A DNA stretch of 36,225 bases, taken from the NCBI GenBank assembly GCA_041622675.1, contig JBFJYH010000027.1, positions 1 through 36,225 of the forward strand. The letters are read 5' to 3'. Shown one piece after another: positions 17,265-24,208 of this stretch. Source of the DNA: Reddybacter sp041622675. Its GTDB lineage: Bacteria > Pseudomonadota > Gammaproteobacteria > Pseudomonadales > Porticoccaceae. The stretch's first letter is position 1; every line of letters starts with the position of its first letter. The notes under the pieces are model-generated. The model saw only the letters and a list, made by a program, of their open reading frames with translations, made no database searches and was not told where the DNA came from. The position numbers and the translations under genes are program-made.

Positions 17265-18287
17265 CTATTGGGGTGCAGAGCGGTAATCTTTGCGCCGCTG
17301 ATTAATCTGGTATTGTCTGACTGCTCGTTGATGCTCGGCCAGACTGTTGGAAAAATAATGTCCCCCATCACCCTTGGCAACAAAGTAAAGCGCTTTGCCC
17401 TCAGCCGGGTGCAAGGCAGCTTCAATGGCAGCAGCACCAGGATTGGCAATTGGCGTTGGCGGTAAGCCTTTAATGCGATAGGTATTATAGGGCGAAGGTG
17501 AGCGTAAGTGCTTGCGACGCAAATTGCCGGTGTAAGCATCGCCGAGGCCATAAATAACGGTGGGGTCGGTCTGTAAACGCATACCCTTTTGTAAGCGTCG
17601 TACAAACACACCAGCAATGGCTGCCCGCTCCCCGGCTGCTCCGGTTTCCTTTTCAATAATCGAGGCCATAATCAGTGCCTCGTAGGGTGACTGATAGGGT
17701 AGGCCTGGCGCTCGGCCGTTCCAGAGCACTTCTAACTGAGTTTGCATTTTTTGGTGAGCCCGTCGCAACAAACTCAACTCGCTATCTCCAGAGGTAAAAC
17801 TGTAGGTATCGGGCGCAAACCAGCCCTCAGGGTGACTCGAGGTAATACCTAGCGCGGCCCCAACCCCCGCAACATCGAGCCCAGGTGTGTGCCGAAGGTT
17901 TTCCCGAGCTTGTAAAAGAAGCAACCACTCCTTAAGGGTCAAGCCCTCGGGAAAAGTGATTTGATAATATTTGATGTCACCGCTTTCTAATTTTTCGAGC
18001 AAATCTAGTGCCGTTATACCAGCAGTAAATTCATATTCGCCAGCACGAATACGCCCCCGGTTATTAAGACGGGCAAAGATTTTCAGTGGCCAAGCATCGG
18101 ACAGTACACCCTCGGCTTCGAGTTGATCGGTCAATTGATTGAGGTTGCTGCCCACTGGCACCGTGAGCGTATAGCTGGCACTGGGAAGAGTTAAGGTTTC
18201 GTTCATGCCCTGTCCCAACCACTGCCAGACAATACCAAGGCCGAGTACAGAAAATAGCAGTGTCGAAATAACTATGCGGCGAAGCAT
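17265..18287 (-). CDS. mltG: Endolytic murein transglycosylase MltG (YceG-like)
   Basis: This 340-aa inner-membrane enzyme cleaves nascent glycan strands and acts as a terminator of chain elongation. One N-terminal membrane anchor spans about residues 5-25 (STLLFSVLGLGIVWQW). A LysM-like part follows (YTLTVPVGSNLNQL). The YceG catalytic domain contains the Glu in ASIIEKETG and LQTDPTVIYGLG, then the PYNTYRIKGLPPTPIANPG motif. Its start overlaps the pabC stop as TAATG, so the two are translationally coupled, as in E. coli and Pseudomonas. Confidence 0.95.
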   Translation of the reverse strand: MLRRIVISTLLFSVLGLGIVWQWLGQGMNETLTLPSASYTLTVPVGSNLNQLTDQLEAEGVLSDAWPLKIFARLNNRGRIRAGEYEFTAGITALDLLEKLESGDIKYYQITFPEGLTLKEWLLLLQARENLRHTPGLDVAGVGAALGITSSHPEGWFAPDTYSFTSGDSELSLLRRAHQKMQTQLEVLWNGRAPGLPYQSPYEALIMASIIEKETGAAGERAAIAGVFVRRLQKGMRLQTDPTVIYGLGDAYTGNLRRKHLRSPSPYNTYRIKGLPPTPIANPGAAAIEAALHPAEGKALYFVAKGDGGHYFSNSLAEHQRAVRQYQINQRRKDYRSAPQ

Positions 18288-19120
18288 TACAGACTAAAAC
18301 AAGGATAAGTTTTCGTGAGTTGCGCCATGACTCTCGCTGTTTCAGCACCACTGGGCTGAAACGACCAGCGCGCCAATCCCGCCAGCTCACACACTGGCTG
18401 AATACCTCTGACGGCATTACAGACAAAGACTTCAGAGGCATTGAGTAAACTCGCCAGTGAGACGGGTTTAACAATCACGCGCAAACCAAGATTGGGCATA
18501 ATTTCTTCACACAATAACCGGCGCATAACACCCGCTACACCGCACGAGTCCAACGCAGGTGTCAGCCAGCTCTGACCATCGAAAAGAAAAATATTGCTGC
18601 TCAAAGCCTCAATCACATTGTCATCAACGTCCAGCAACAAGCCGTCATAACCCTCTTTAAGCTCGTCGGCGGCCAGTACCTGGTCGAGACGATTGAGGTG
18701 CTTGATACCCGCCAACTGTGCATTGTGCGCCAATGTATAGTTACAACGCTGTAAGCGTAGCCCCCCTGCTTTAACCACCGAAGGGAGGGGAAAATACTGT
18801 AAAGCATAGCTTGATGACCGACGCTGTTGGCGGTAACCACGCGGACCCAGCCCTGCAGTCAATAACAGTTTAAGCATGCCATCAGAAGGGAAAGCTTCCA
18901 GAGCCTGTTGCAAATAGGTTTCTAGGCGAGATGACTCGAGAGCAATGCCCAGTTTGTCAGCACCTCTGATCAAGCGTTGCCGATGGTAGCGCCACAAGGG
19001 CAGCTCGCCAGAGGACAGACGAACGGTTTCAAACAGCCCATGGCCGTAATTTAAACCACGGTCATTAAGCGAGAGTGAAGCCTGAGGCTTGCCGTCGACA
19101 AAACTAAAGACAGTGGGCAT
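18287..19120 (-). CDS. pabC: Aminodeoxychorismate lyase
   Basis: This 277-aa PLP enzyme of branched-chain aminotransferase fold class IV releases pyruvate from aminodeoxychorismate to form p-aminobenzoate for folate. The substrate-side motif LNDRGLNYGHGLFET lies at residues 18-32. The PLP-binding lysine lies in GIKHLNRLDQ, as in E. coli PabC. A conserved EALSSNIFLF motif follows. It heads the pabC-mltG-tmk-holB-pilZ-tatD run after a strong terminator that separates it from acpP. The fabF gene that normally lies directly upstream is absent. Confidence 0.92.
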   Translation of the reverse strand: MPTVFSFVDGKPQASLSLNDRGLNYGHGLFETVRLSSGELPLWRYHRQRLIRGADKLGIALESSRLETYLQQALEAFPSDGMLKLLLTAGLGPRGYRQQRRSSSYALQYFPLPSVVKAGGLRLQRCNYTLAHNAQLAGIKHLNRLDQVLAADELKEGYDGLLLDVDDNVIEALSSNIFLFDGQSWLTPALDSCGVAGVMRRLLCEEIMPNLGLRVIVKPVSLASLLNASEVFVCNAVRGIQPVCELAGLARWSFQPSGAETARVMAQLTKTYPCFSL

Positions 19121-19228
19121 TGGGGAAAAGGGCTGAAGTCAACATTCGATACGAAACTCGGTACCTAGAAAAAGGGCTGTCAGCGGGAAATTTGCCAGTG
19201 AGGGGTATCGGATAAGAGGGAAAGCTAT

Positions 19229-19261
19229 TAAAAACTACCGCCCGGCATGGCCCGGCGGCAG
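19229..19261 (-). terminator. Rho-independent terminator after acpP
   Basis: On the minus strand a GC-rich hairpin of two 12-nt arms, CTGCCGCCGGGC and GCCGGGCGGTAG, encloses a CAT loop (one internal mismatch and one G-U pair). TTTTTA follows at once. It lies 24 bp after the acpP stop and ends the fabD-fabG-acpP unit. It occupies the position where fabF normally begins. Confidence 0.82.
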
Positions 19262-19284
19262 CTGACACTGCGAGTAGTTGGGGA

Positions 19285-19521
19285 TCAGCCAGGGTGTTTT
19301 TCGATATAGCTGATGGCATCCTGAACACTCGCCAATTTTTCGGCTTCTTCGTCAGGAATCTCTGTGTCGAATTCTTCTTCGAGCGCCATGATCAGCTCAA
19401 CGGTATCGAGAGAATCTGCACCCAGATCTTCAACAAATGAAGAATCGGGTTTAACGTCTTCTTCTTTAACGCCCAGCTGCTCTGCAACCATTTTTATCAC
19501 ACGTTCTTGAGTGCTGCTCAT
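19285..19521 (-). CDS. acpP: Acyl carrier protein
   Basis: This 78-aa acidic carrier holds growing acyl chains on a phosphopantetheine attached to Ser37 in the motif DLGADSLDTVEL. The sequence is close to E. coli AcpP over its whole length. A clean ribosome-binding site AGGAGT lies 10 bases upstream of the ATG. The 161-bp gap to fabG holds a probable promoter and a 5' stem-loop, consistent with the very high expression expected of AcpP. A strong terminator follows. Confidence 0.98.
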   Translation of the reverse strand: MSSTQERVIKMVAEQLGVKEEDVKPDSSFVEDLGADSLDTVELIMALEEEFDTEIPDEEAEKLASVQDAISYIEKHPG

Positions 19522-19587
19522 GACGATTATTACTCCTATTTAATAGAGATACTTTCTGAAACTACTGTTAAAAAAACCTGTCTTCAC

Positions 19588-19602
19588 AAGGGAACATCCC
19601 TT
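19588..19602 (-). promoter_or_regulatory. Stem-loop at the start of the acpP leader
   Basis: Perfect hairpin AAGGGA-TGT-TCCCTT on the minus strand. A TAAAAT hexamer (19613-19618) followed by GCGCGG lies just upstream and could be the -10 box, placing the transcript start within a few bases of the stem. A T7 run occurs 11 bases after the stem, too far for a classical terminator. A 5'-end-protecting stem is the simpler reading, but partial termination of fabG read-through remains possible. Confidence 0.45.
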
Positions 19603-19612
19603 AAGGCCGCGC

Positions 19613-19618
19613 ATTTTA
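19613..19618 (-). promoter_or_regulatory. Candidate -10 box of acpP promoter
   Basis: TAAAAT on the minus strand, followed by a GC-rich discriminator GCGCGG, about 95 bases upstream of the acpP ATG. No good -35 hexamer stands at 16-18 bases, so the call rests on the -10 and on the known separate transcription of acpP in other bacteria. Confidence 0.4.
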
Positions 19619-19682
19619 CCTGAAAAATGACTCGGCGTAACCGCTTTATATCAATTGCCATTTGTGAACGGAAAAAGGGCAA

Positions 19683-20426
19683 TTAAGCCATGTACATGCC
19701 ACCGTTGACATGGATAGTTTCACCACTGATATAGGCCCCACCATCACTGGCCAAAAACGCAACCACGGACGCTATTTCCTCCGGCTGACCAAGGCGAGAC
19801 AGGGGGATGCCCGACAACATAGCGTCGCGGCTGGCCTCTGGCAGCTCTTTGGTCATATCAGTATCGATAAAACCCGGCGCTACGGTGTTGACCGTTATAT
19901 TACGCGAGCCCAACTCTTTCGCCAGTGCTCGGCCAAAGCCTGCAACTCCCGCTTTCGTCGCCGCATAATTAGACTGGCCCGCGTTACCCATGGCGCCAAC
20001 CACTGAACTAATATTAATAATACGACCCCAGCGCGCTTTGGTCATACCTTTGGCACAGGCCTTGGTCAATCGATAGATGGCATTGAGGTTGGTGTCAATT
20101 ACATCTGACCATTCGTCCTCTTTCATACGCATCAGTAGATTATCTTTGGTGATACCGGCATTGTTGACCAGAATAGTGGGCGCGCCGAAATCTGCTGTAA
20201 TGGATTTTATAACCTCAGCCACAGCTTCGCCGTCGGTAACATTGAGCTTAACGCCCCTGCCCTGAATTTGCTGTTCGGTAAAACGTGCACTGATTTGTTC
20301 AGCTCCCCCTTCTGATGTTGAGGTGCCAATAACTGTGGCACCCGCCTTACCCAAAGCATCGGCAATAGCAACGCCAATACCACGACTAGCGCCAGTCACC
20401 AAGGCAACTTTTCCTTCAAGGCTCAT
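19683..20426 (-). CDS. fabG: 3-oxoacyl-[acyl-carrier-protein] reductase FabG
   Basis: This 247-aa SDR enzyme reduces 3-ketoacyl-ACP with NADPH in type II fatty acid synthesis. The cofactor loop is TGASRGIG (12-19) and the NNAG motif follows. The catalytic Ser-Tyr-Lys lie in NISSVVGAMGNAGQSNYAATK. The C-terminus VNGGMYMA is typical of FabG. The strong ribosome-binding site AAAGGAG lies 9 bases before the ATG. It stands between fabD and acpP as usual, confirming assignment to the biosynthetic reductase rather than a generic SDR. Confidence 0.97.
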   Translation of the reverse strand: MSLEGKVALVTGASRGIGVAIADALGKAGATVIGTSTSEGGAEQISARFTEQQIQGRGVKLNVTDGEAVAEVIKSITADFGAPTILVNNAGITKDNLLMRMKEDEWSDVIDTNLNAIYRLTKACAKGMTKARWGRIINISSVVGAMGNAGQSNYAATKAGVAGFGRALAKELGSRNITVNTVAPGFIDTDMTKELPEASRDAMLSGIPLSRLGQPEEIASVVAFLASDGGAYISGETIHVNGGMYMA

Positions 20427-20472
20427 CTACTTTTTCTCCTTTAAAATCGACTCGAACTGCAACTCTCGCAGC

Positions 20473-21423
20473 TTAACTTTGTGCCTGTGCATCCGCAACT
20501 GCGCTCTGCAAATCGGCCACACTATCAGAAGCACGCATTTGTAGCGTTTTATCAATGCGCTTACTCAATCCGCACAAGACTTTGCCCGGACCGCATTCAA
20601 CTGCCAATTCAACCCCCTGAGACTGCAGGGCACGAATACAATCAACCCAGCGCACCGGGCTATAAATTTGCTCAATCATCAAGGTTTTAATCACCTCAGG
20701 ATCACTTTCTGTCTGCGCGTGAACATTGTGCACCAAGGGAATTTGTGGCGCATTAAATGTCACTGCGGCAATATCACTGGCCAGTCTTTCAGCAGCTGGT
20801 TTCATCAACATAGTATGAAAAGGCGCACTCACAGGCAAAGCCATAGCCCTTTTGGCGCCGGCCTCTTTACACACAGCAATCGCTCTATCGACCGCGGCAT
20901 TAACGCCAGCAATTACCACCTGACCCGGGGCATTAAAATTCACTGCGGCGACTTCCTCTCCCTCACTCGCCTGTGCACAGCAGTCGGCGATTTGTGCGTC
21001 GTCAAGGCCTAGTATTGCCGCCATCGCGCCCTGCCCTGCAGGCACAGCTGTTTGCATATAGGCACCGCGCAAGCGCACTAAATTCACCGCAGCACTAAAG
21101 TCGACCACTCCGGCACACACCAGCGCAGACCACTCGCCCAGACTATGGCCCGCCACCGCGACGGGCGCTGCACCCTGCAGCTGCTGCCAAATTCGCCAGA
21201 TCGCGACACTGGCGCTTAACAATAACGGCTGGGTGGTCTCAGTGAGGTTAATATCTTCCTGCGACCCTTGTTGAACGAGCTTCCAAAGATCGTAATCGAG
21301 CACATCTGAAGCTTCGTCAAACGTCTGTTCAACCACAGGGTAAGCCTCGGCAAGCTCGGCCAACATACCAATTTTTTGCGAACCCTGGCCTGGAAAAACA
21401 AACGCGAGCTTTGAGTTTTGCAT
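20473..21423 (-). CDS. fabD: Malonyl CoA-acyl carrier protein transacylase
   Basis: This is about 316 aa and moves malonyl from CoA to AcpP. The oxyanion motif FPGQGSQ lies near residue 10, the nucleophile Ser in GHSLGEWSAL and the catalytic His in PFHTMLM. I chose the ATG giving MQNSKLAF, preceded by AAGGGG; the frame extends 10 codons upstream to a TTG, which is less likely. The preceding rpmF-fabD gap carries a terminator instead of the expected plsX and fabH, so fabD appears to head its own short operon. Confidence 0.96.
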   Translation of the reverse strand: MQNSKLAFVFPGQGSQKIGMLAELAEAYPVVEQTFDEASDVLDYDLWKLVQQGSQEDINLTETTQPLLLSASVAIWRIWQQLQGAAPVAVAGHSLGEWSALVCAGVVDFSAAVNLVRLRGAYMQTAVPAGQGAMAAILGLDDAQIADCCAQASEGEEVAAVNFNAPGQVVIAGVNAAVDRAIAVCKEAGAKRAMALPVSAPFHTMLMKPAAERLASDIAAVTFNAPQIPLVHNVHAQTESDPEVIKTLMIEQIYSPVRWVDCIRALQSQGVELAVECGPGKVLCGLSKRIDKTLQMRASDSVADLQSAVADAQAQS

Positions 21424-21525
21424 AATAAAATGACCCCTTCGATGATTGATCAATTAGCGAGTAAATCTATCTATATAGGCGACTACTAGGTGAACTTTGC
21501 AGAAACTGAAGTAAATCACGCCCAC

Positions 21526-21574
21526 AAAAAAACTTCCGGAACAGGTCTTGACACCCATTCAAGGAAGTTTTTTT
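21526..21574. terminator. Terminator hairpin between rpmF and fabD
   Basis: A perfect 12-bp inverted repeat, AAAAAAACTTCC and GGAAGTTTTTTT, is separated by 25 bases, with an inner CTTGA/TCAAG pair that can shorten the loop. On the minus strand it ends in seven T residues, 46 bp after the rpmF stop codon, so it should end the yceD-rpmF transcript. The A/T symmetry would also allow action on the plus strand. Confidence 0.8.
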
Positions 21575-21620
21575 ACTACCCCGGCCAGCCACTAACGTCG
21601 CTGACCTGAACAAAGGGGTC

Positions 21621-21806
21621 TTAGTCGTCGTCACCTATATCCATGACTTTACGGCCGCGATAAAACCCATCGGCCGTCATGTGGTGGCGAATATGCTTTT
21701 CACCGGTCACGGAATCAACTGAAAGAGCTGGACCATTACCTAGGGCATCATGTGAACGACGCATGCCACGACGTGAACGGGTTTTACGACTTTTTTGTAC
21801 GGCCAT
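21621..21806 (-). CDS. rpmF: 50S ribosomal protein L32
   Basis: This 61-aa basic ribosomal protein has the typical start MAVQKSRKTRSRRGMRRSHDAL and the HHMTADGFYRGRKV segment. It lacks the zinc cysteines of other L32 forms, as in E. coli L32. The stop follows an acidic tail (DIGDDD). It lies 113 bp downstream of yceD, as in most gammaproteobacteria. The ribosome-binding site CAGGAGAA is 8-9 bases upstream. Normally plsX follows; here a terminator does. Confidence 0.98.
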   Translation of the reverse strand: MAVQKSRKTRSRRGMRRSHDALGNGPALSVDSVTGEKHIRHHMTADGFYRGRKVMDIGDDD

Positions 21807-21919
21807 TATATTCTCCTGAAAGTTTGCTTATGACAAACTTATTTTCTTACACACTTAAGGTATAAAACTGGCAATGTCGGCATTCGGCCCACTCCGCCAT
21901 TTAACTCACTCGTAGAAAG

Positions 21920-22486
21920 CTACTCGCTTTCTTTATCCTTCGAATCTGCTTTAGTAGCCAGCTTCAAATTTCCCAAGGCAGCAAAGGGGTTTTTCTTCTC
22001 TACCACTGGTTCCACAAAGTCGCCAGTGGAGTATTGCCCCTGCGCCAAACAGTCTGCCCGATCGTGATAAGAGACAATCGGCAGCGCTAATAACAACTCC
22101 TCTTCGACTGCTTCGTAGAGGTCTGCCTCACCGTCTTCATCCAATAGCCAGCCTTCACTGTCCTTAGGTAGACTTTCAAGCTGCGACTCACTAATGACAA
22201 TGGACAGCTCCATTTGCGCGCGTAAGTCGTAATCGAAAGGGCAAAGACAACGCTGACATTCAACAGAAACCAACGCTTCGCACTCCCCACTCACCACACG
22301 ATAGCCACTTTCATCGCGAAAAAAGTCTAGCTTTGCCGTCACTTCACGTGGGGTTGACACCACTGCAGCCGACAGGCGAGGCAGTTCCTCAGGCGTAATA
22401 GCGCCCCTGTAGCTTGCACTCTGCGCACATGCTTTCAGGGCATCTACCCTACGAGGTAATACACTGGTTTTCGAGGCAGCCGACAT
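21920..22486 (-). CDS. yceD: DUF177 family protein YceD (23S rRNA accumulation protein)
   Basis: This 188-aa protein belongs to DUF177/YceD, linked in E. coli and plants to 23S rRNA accumulation. The central motif VSVECQRCLCPFDYDLRAQMEL has the conserved cysteines, and the C-terminal segment NPFAALGNLK is diagnostic. An acidic middle (LLDEDGEADLYEAVEEELLL) is family-typical. The ATG lies only 9 bases after a strong -10 box, so the mRNA should be leaderless or nearly so. No in-frame alternative ATG, GTG or TTG occurs nearby. Confidence 0.93.
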   Translation of the reverse strand: MSAASKTSVLPRRVDALKACAQSASYRGAITPEELPRLSAAVVSTPREVTAKLDFFRDESGYRVVSGECEALVSVECQRCLCPFDYDLRAQMELSIVISESQLESLPKDSEGWLLDEDGEADLYEAVEEELLLALPIVSYHDRADCLAQGQYSTGDFVEPVVEKKNPFAALGNLKLATKADSKDKESE

Positions 22487-22495
22487 AGGCGCGCA

Positions 22496-22524
22496 ATTCT
22501 AGGGATATGGTCTTGATCTGTCAA
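22496..22524 (-). promoter_or_regulatory. Near-consensus sigma-70 promoter of yceD-rpmF
   Basis: On the minus strand TTGACA (22519-22524) and TAGAAT (22496-22501) are separated by exactly 17 bases, a perfect -35 and 5 of 6 for the -10. The discriminator TGCGCGCC then runs directly into the yceD ATG. This is the strongest promoter match I found in the window. Confidence 0.85.
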
Positions 22525-22541
22525 AGAAAATTGCATATTTT
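22513..22541 (+). promoter_or_regulatory. Candidate maf promoter, overlapping the yceD promoter
   Basis: TTGATC (22513-22518) and TATTTT (22536-22541) are 17 bases apart on the plus strand. Each matches 4 of 6 consensus positions. The -35 end overlaps the spacer and abuts the -35 of the divergent yceD promoter, so the two polymerases would compete for the site. A GTCGTG/CACGAC stem-loop (22550-22566) would lie at the 5' end of the transcript. Confidence 0.4.
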
Positions 22542-22595
22542 TACGCCCCGTCGTGAGCAGCACGACCTAGCCTAAGTGACAATCAAGCAATCTTT

Positions 22596-23198
22596 ATGAT
22601 GAAACTACTACTCGCCTCATCCTCCCCTTACCGACGCGAATTACTTTCGCGCCTGCGCATCCCTTTCGACTGGCAAGCCCCAGACGTCGACGAACAAGCC
22701 AAGACTGGGGAAACACCTCGAGAACTGGCCCTGCGCCTATCAACCAGCAAAGCCCAAGCTCTAGCTGCGGCCCATGGAGAACATCTGATTATTGGCTCGG
22801 ACCAAGTCGCATCCTGGCGAGGACAGAGTATTAACAAGCCGGGAAATCACGCCAACGCTTTTACGCAGCTACAGACGCTGTCCGGACAACGGGTCGATTT
22901 TCACAGCGGTCTCTGTGTACTAGACAGTGCCAGCGGCAGAAGTGTGGCCGATACCGTCACCACTGAGGTGATGTTTCGCCAGCTTAGCGATACAGAAATA
23001 GATTGCTATTTGAAATGTGAACAACCCTACGATTGCGCCGGTAGCTTTAAGGCCGAAGGCCTGGGAATCAGTCTCTTCGAAAGGATTAGCAGCGATGACA
23101 ACACGGCGATTATTGGCCTGCCATTAATTCGCCTGCGACAAATGCTACAGGCGTTTAATTACCAAATTCTAGAAAACTTAGCCAGCACCACCGATTAA
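22596..23198 (+). CDS. yceF: Maf/YceF family nucleotide pyrophosphatase
   Basis: This 200-aa housecleaning pyrophosphatase has the N-terminal SSSPYRRELLSRL motif, the KAQALAA helix and the conserved IIGSDQVA motif. YceF-subfamily members hydrolyse m7GTP, and adjacency to yceD-rpmF matches E. coli yceF. The residues PYDCAGSFKAEGLGI near 150 also fit. It diverges from yceD with a 109-bp intergenic region. Two adjacent ATG codons are present; the first is used here. No clear ribosome-binding site is visible. Confidence 0.92.
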   Translation: MMKLLLASSSPYRRELLSRLRIPFDWQAPDVDEQAKTGETPRELALRLSTSKAQALAAAHGEHLIIGSDQVASWRGQSINKPGNHANAFTQLQTLSGQRVDFHSGLCVLDSASGRSVADTVTTEVMFRQLSDTEIDCYLKCEQPYDCAGSFKAEGLGISLFERISSDDNTAIIGLPLIRLRQMLQAFNYQILENLASTTD

Positions 23199-23284
23199 CG
23201 GGCCTGCGTGGCCCAAACAAGCTAGGACTCTGTAAATTCACGCGAGTCAGTAGTACTGAGAATTAGACCACCAATAGGCCTCAG

Positions 23285-23668
23285 TTACGGTGCGCCCCCA
23301 TTCATGCATTTGCTGTAGACACCTTCGGTGAACTCCACAATCGCCTCATCTTTAGTGGCTAGCGCCTCATGCACCGGGTAACCGTAAGCCAAAGCCAACA
23401 TCAACTCACCATCTTTGCCCAACGGTTCTAAGGCCTCAGCAACAGCCTCACGCTCTGCGCCCGCCTGTCGCGCCTGCATAACACCCCTTGCCGCATCACG
23501 TAGACCCACGCAAACCCCTTCGCTATCCGAGGAAGAAACAGCCAAGCTGTCGATCTGCTTTTGTTTCGAGTGCCCACCAATATCCATAGCATCAGTAATC
23601 ACAAACATTGCGACAACGCAGACCCCAACCACCAAACCACTGAAGCCCATACGTCTTCTTTGCACCAT
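23285..23668 (-). CDS. Hypothetical protein with N-terminal membrane anchor
   Basis: This 127-aa protein is not recognised. A basic N-terminus (MVQRRR) is followed by one hydrophobic helix at about residues 9-25 (GLVVGVCVVAMFVITD), so it is probably anchored in the inner membrane or exported, with the rest in the periplasm. The remainder is mostly helical and alanine-rich, with two cysteines at the two ends of the soluble part (GVCVGLRD, SKCMNGG) that could form a disulfide. An internal ATG seven codons in is an alternative start. It converges with maf. Codon use looks coherent, so I consider it real. Confidence 0.65.
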   Translation of the reverse strand: MVQRRRMGFSGLVVGVCVVAMFVITDAMDIGGHSKQKQIDSLAVSSSDSEGVCVGLRDAARGVMQARQAGAEREAVAEALEPLGKDGELMLALAYGYPVHEALATKDEAIVEFTEGVYSKCMNGGAP

Positions 23669-24060
23669 TCCCAGCGACCCCTTATTTTACAATCAAACAG
23701 CAAAAAGCCCGACAGAAGTCGAGTATTGAAAAAATGTGCGCAATGTTACTACCGTTCATCAAAGAGGGCGACCTTGCAGCAGGCAAATATAAATTGTATT
23801 ACACAGAATGAAGCCAAGTGTATCGATCACCAGCACAGTGCAGAAAGAGCCAAATAGGGTAAAACAGCGATAGAGACGGCCCCCTCACACGCTTAAAACG
23901 CCAAAGGCGTCAATATATCAGGCAACGCAAAATACTGGTCAATTAACGAAGACTGTTCACCACCGCTGTTTTATTTTTGAGCTTTTCAGTGAGGCAAGTA
24001 ACCATGCAACAAGATTGCTTACAATACCACCGATAATGAGAAGTAATAACGTCCCCTAAT
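23669..24060. other. About 390 bp with no gene; one hairpin
   Basis: No convincing reading frame is present. A perfect ACGCC-aaa-GGCGT stem-loop at 23898-23910 is followed on the minus strand by TTTAAG and could be a weak terminator for the photolyase side. On the minus strand, within 23945-24045, a start-less frame reads TLLLLIIGGIVSNLVAWLL and then a short basic tail. It looks like a stray membrane segment, possibly a gene remnant. Confidence 0.5.
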
Positions 24061-24201
24061 TTACAATACTTTCATCATTATTTTTCCTAGCAAATAGCCA
24101 GTAAAGCTTATTGACAAAATAATGGCGCCGTCTTTTCTTAAGCGATCACCAAAAGCCACATGGCCAAACCCTCTTCCAAAGAAATAATCAAGCTGGACCA
24201 T
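24061..24201 (-). CDS. Possible 46-aa small membrane protein downstream of phr
   Basis: The reading frame starts at an ATG 8 bases after the photolyase stop codon. It encodes MVQLDYFFGRGFGHVAFGDR, then a basic turn (LRKDG), and ends in a hydrophobic stretch (AIILSISFTGYLLGKIMMKVL). AGGGG, overlapping the end of phr, lies about 10 bases before the ATG and could serve as ribosome-binding site. The architecture resembles single-span small proteins. I do not recognise a family, and a chance frame or a remnant cannot be excluded. Confidence 0.35.
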   Translation of the reverse strand: MVQLDYFFGRGFGHVAFGDRLRKDGAIILSISFTGYLLGKIMMKVL

Positions 24202-24208
24202 TACAGGC

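Noticed and set aside
23898..23910. ACGCC/GGCGT hairpin as a possible CRISPR or integron-like repeat
   Set aside because: It occurs once, with no repeat array around it; at most a weak terminator.
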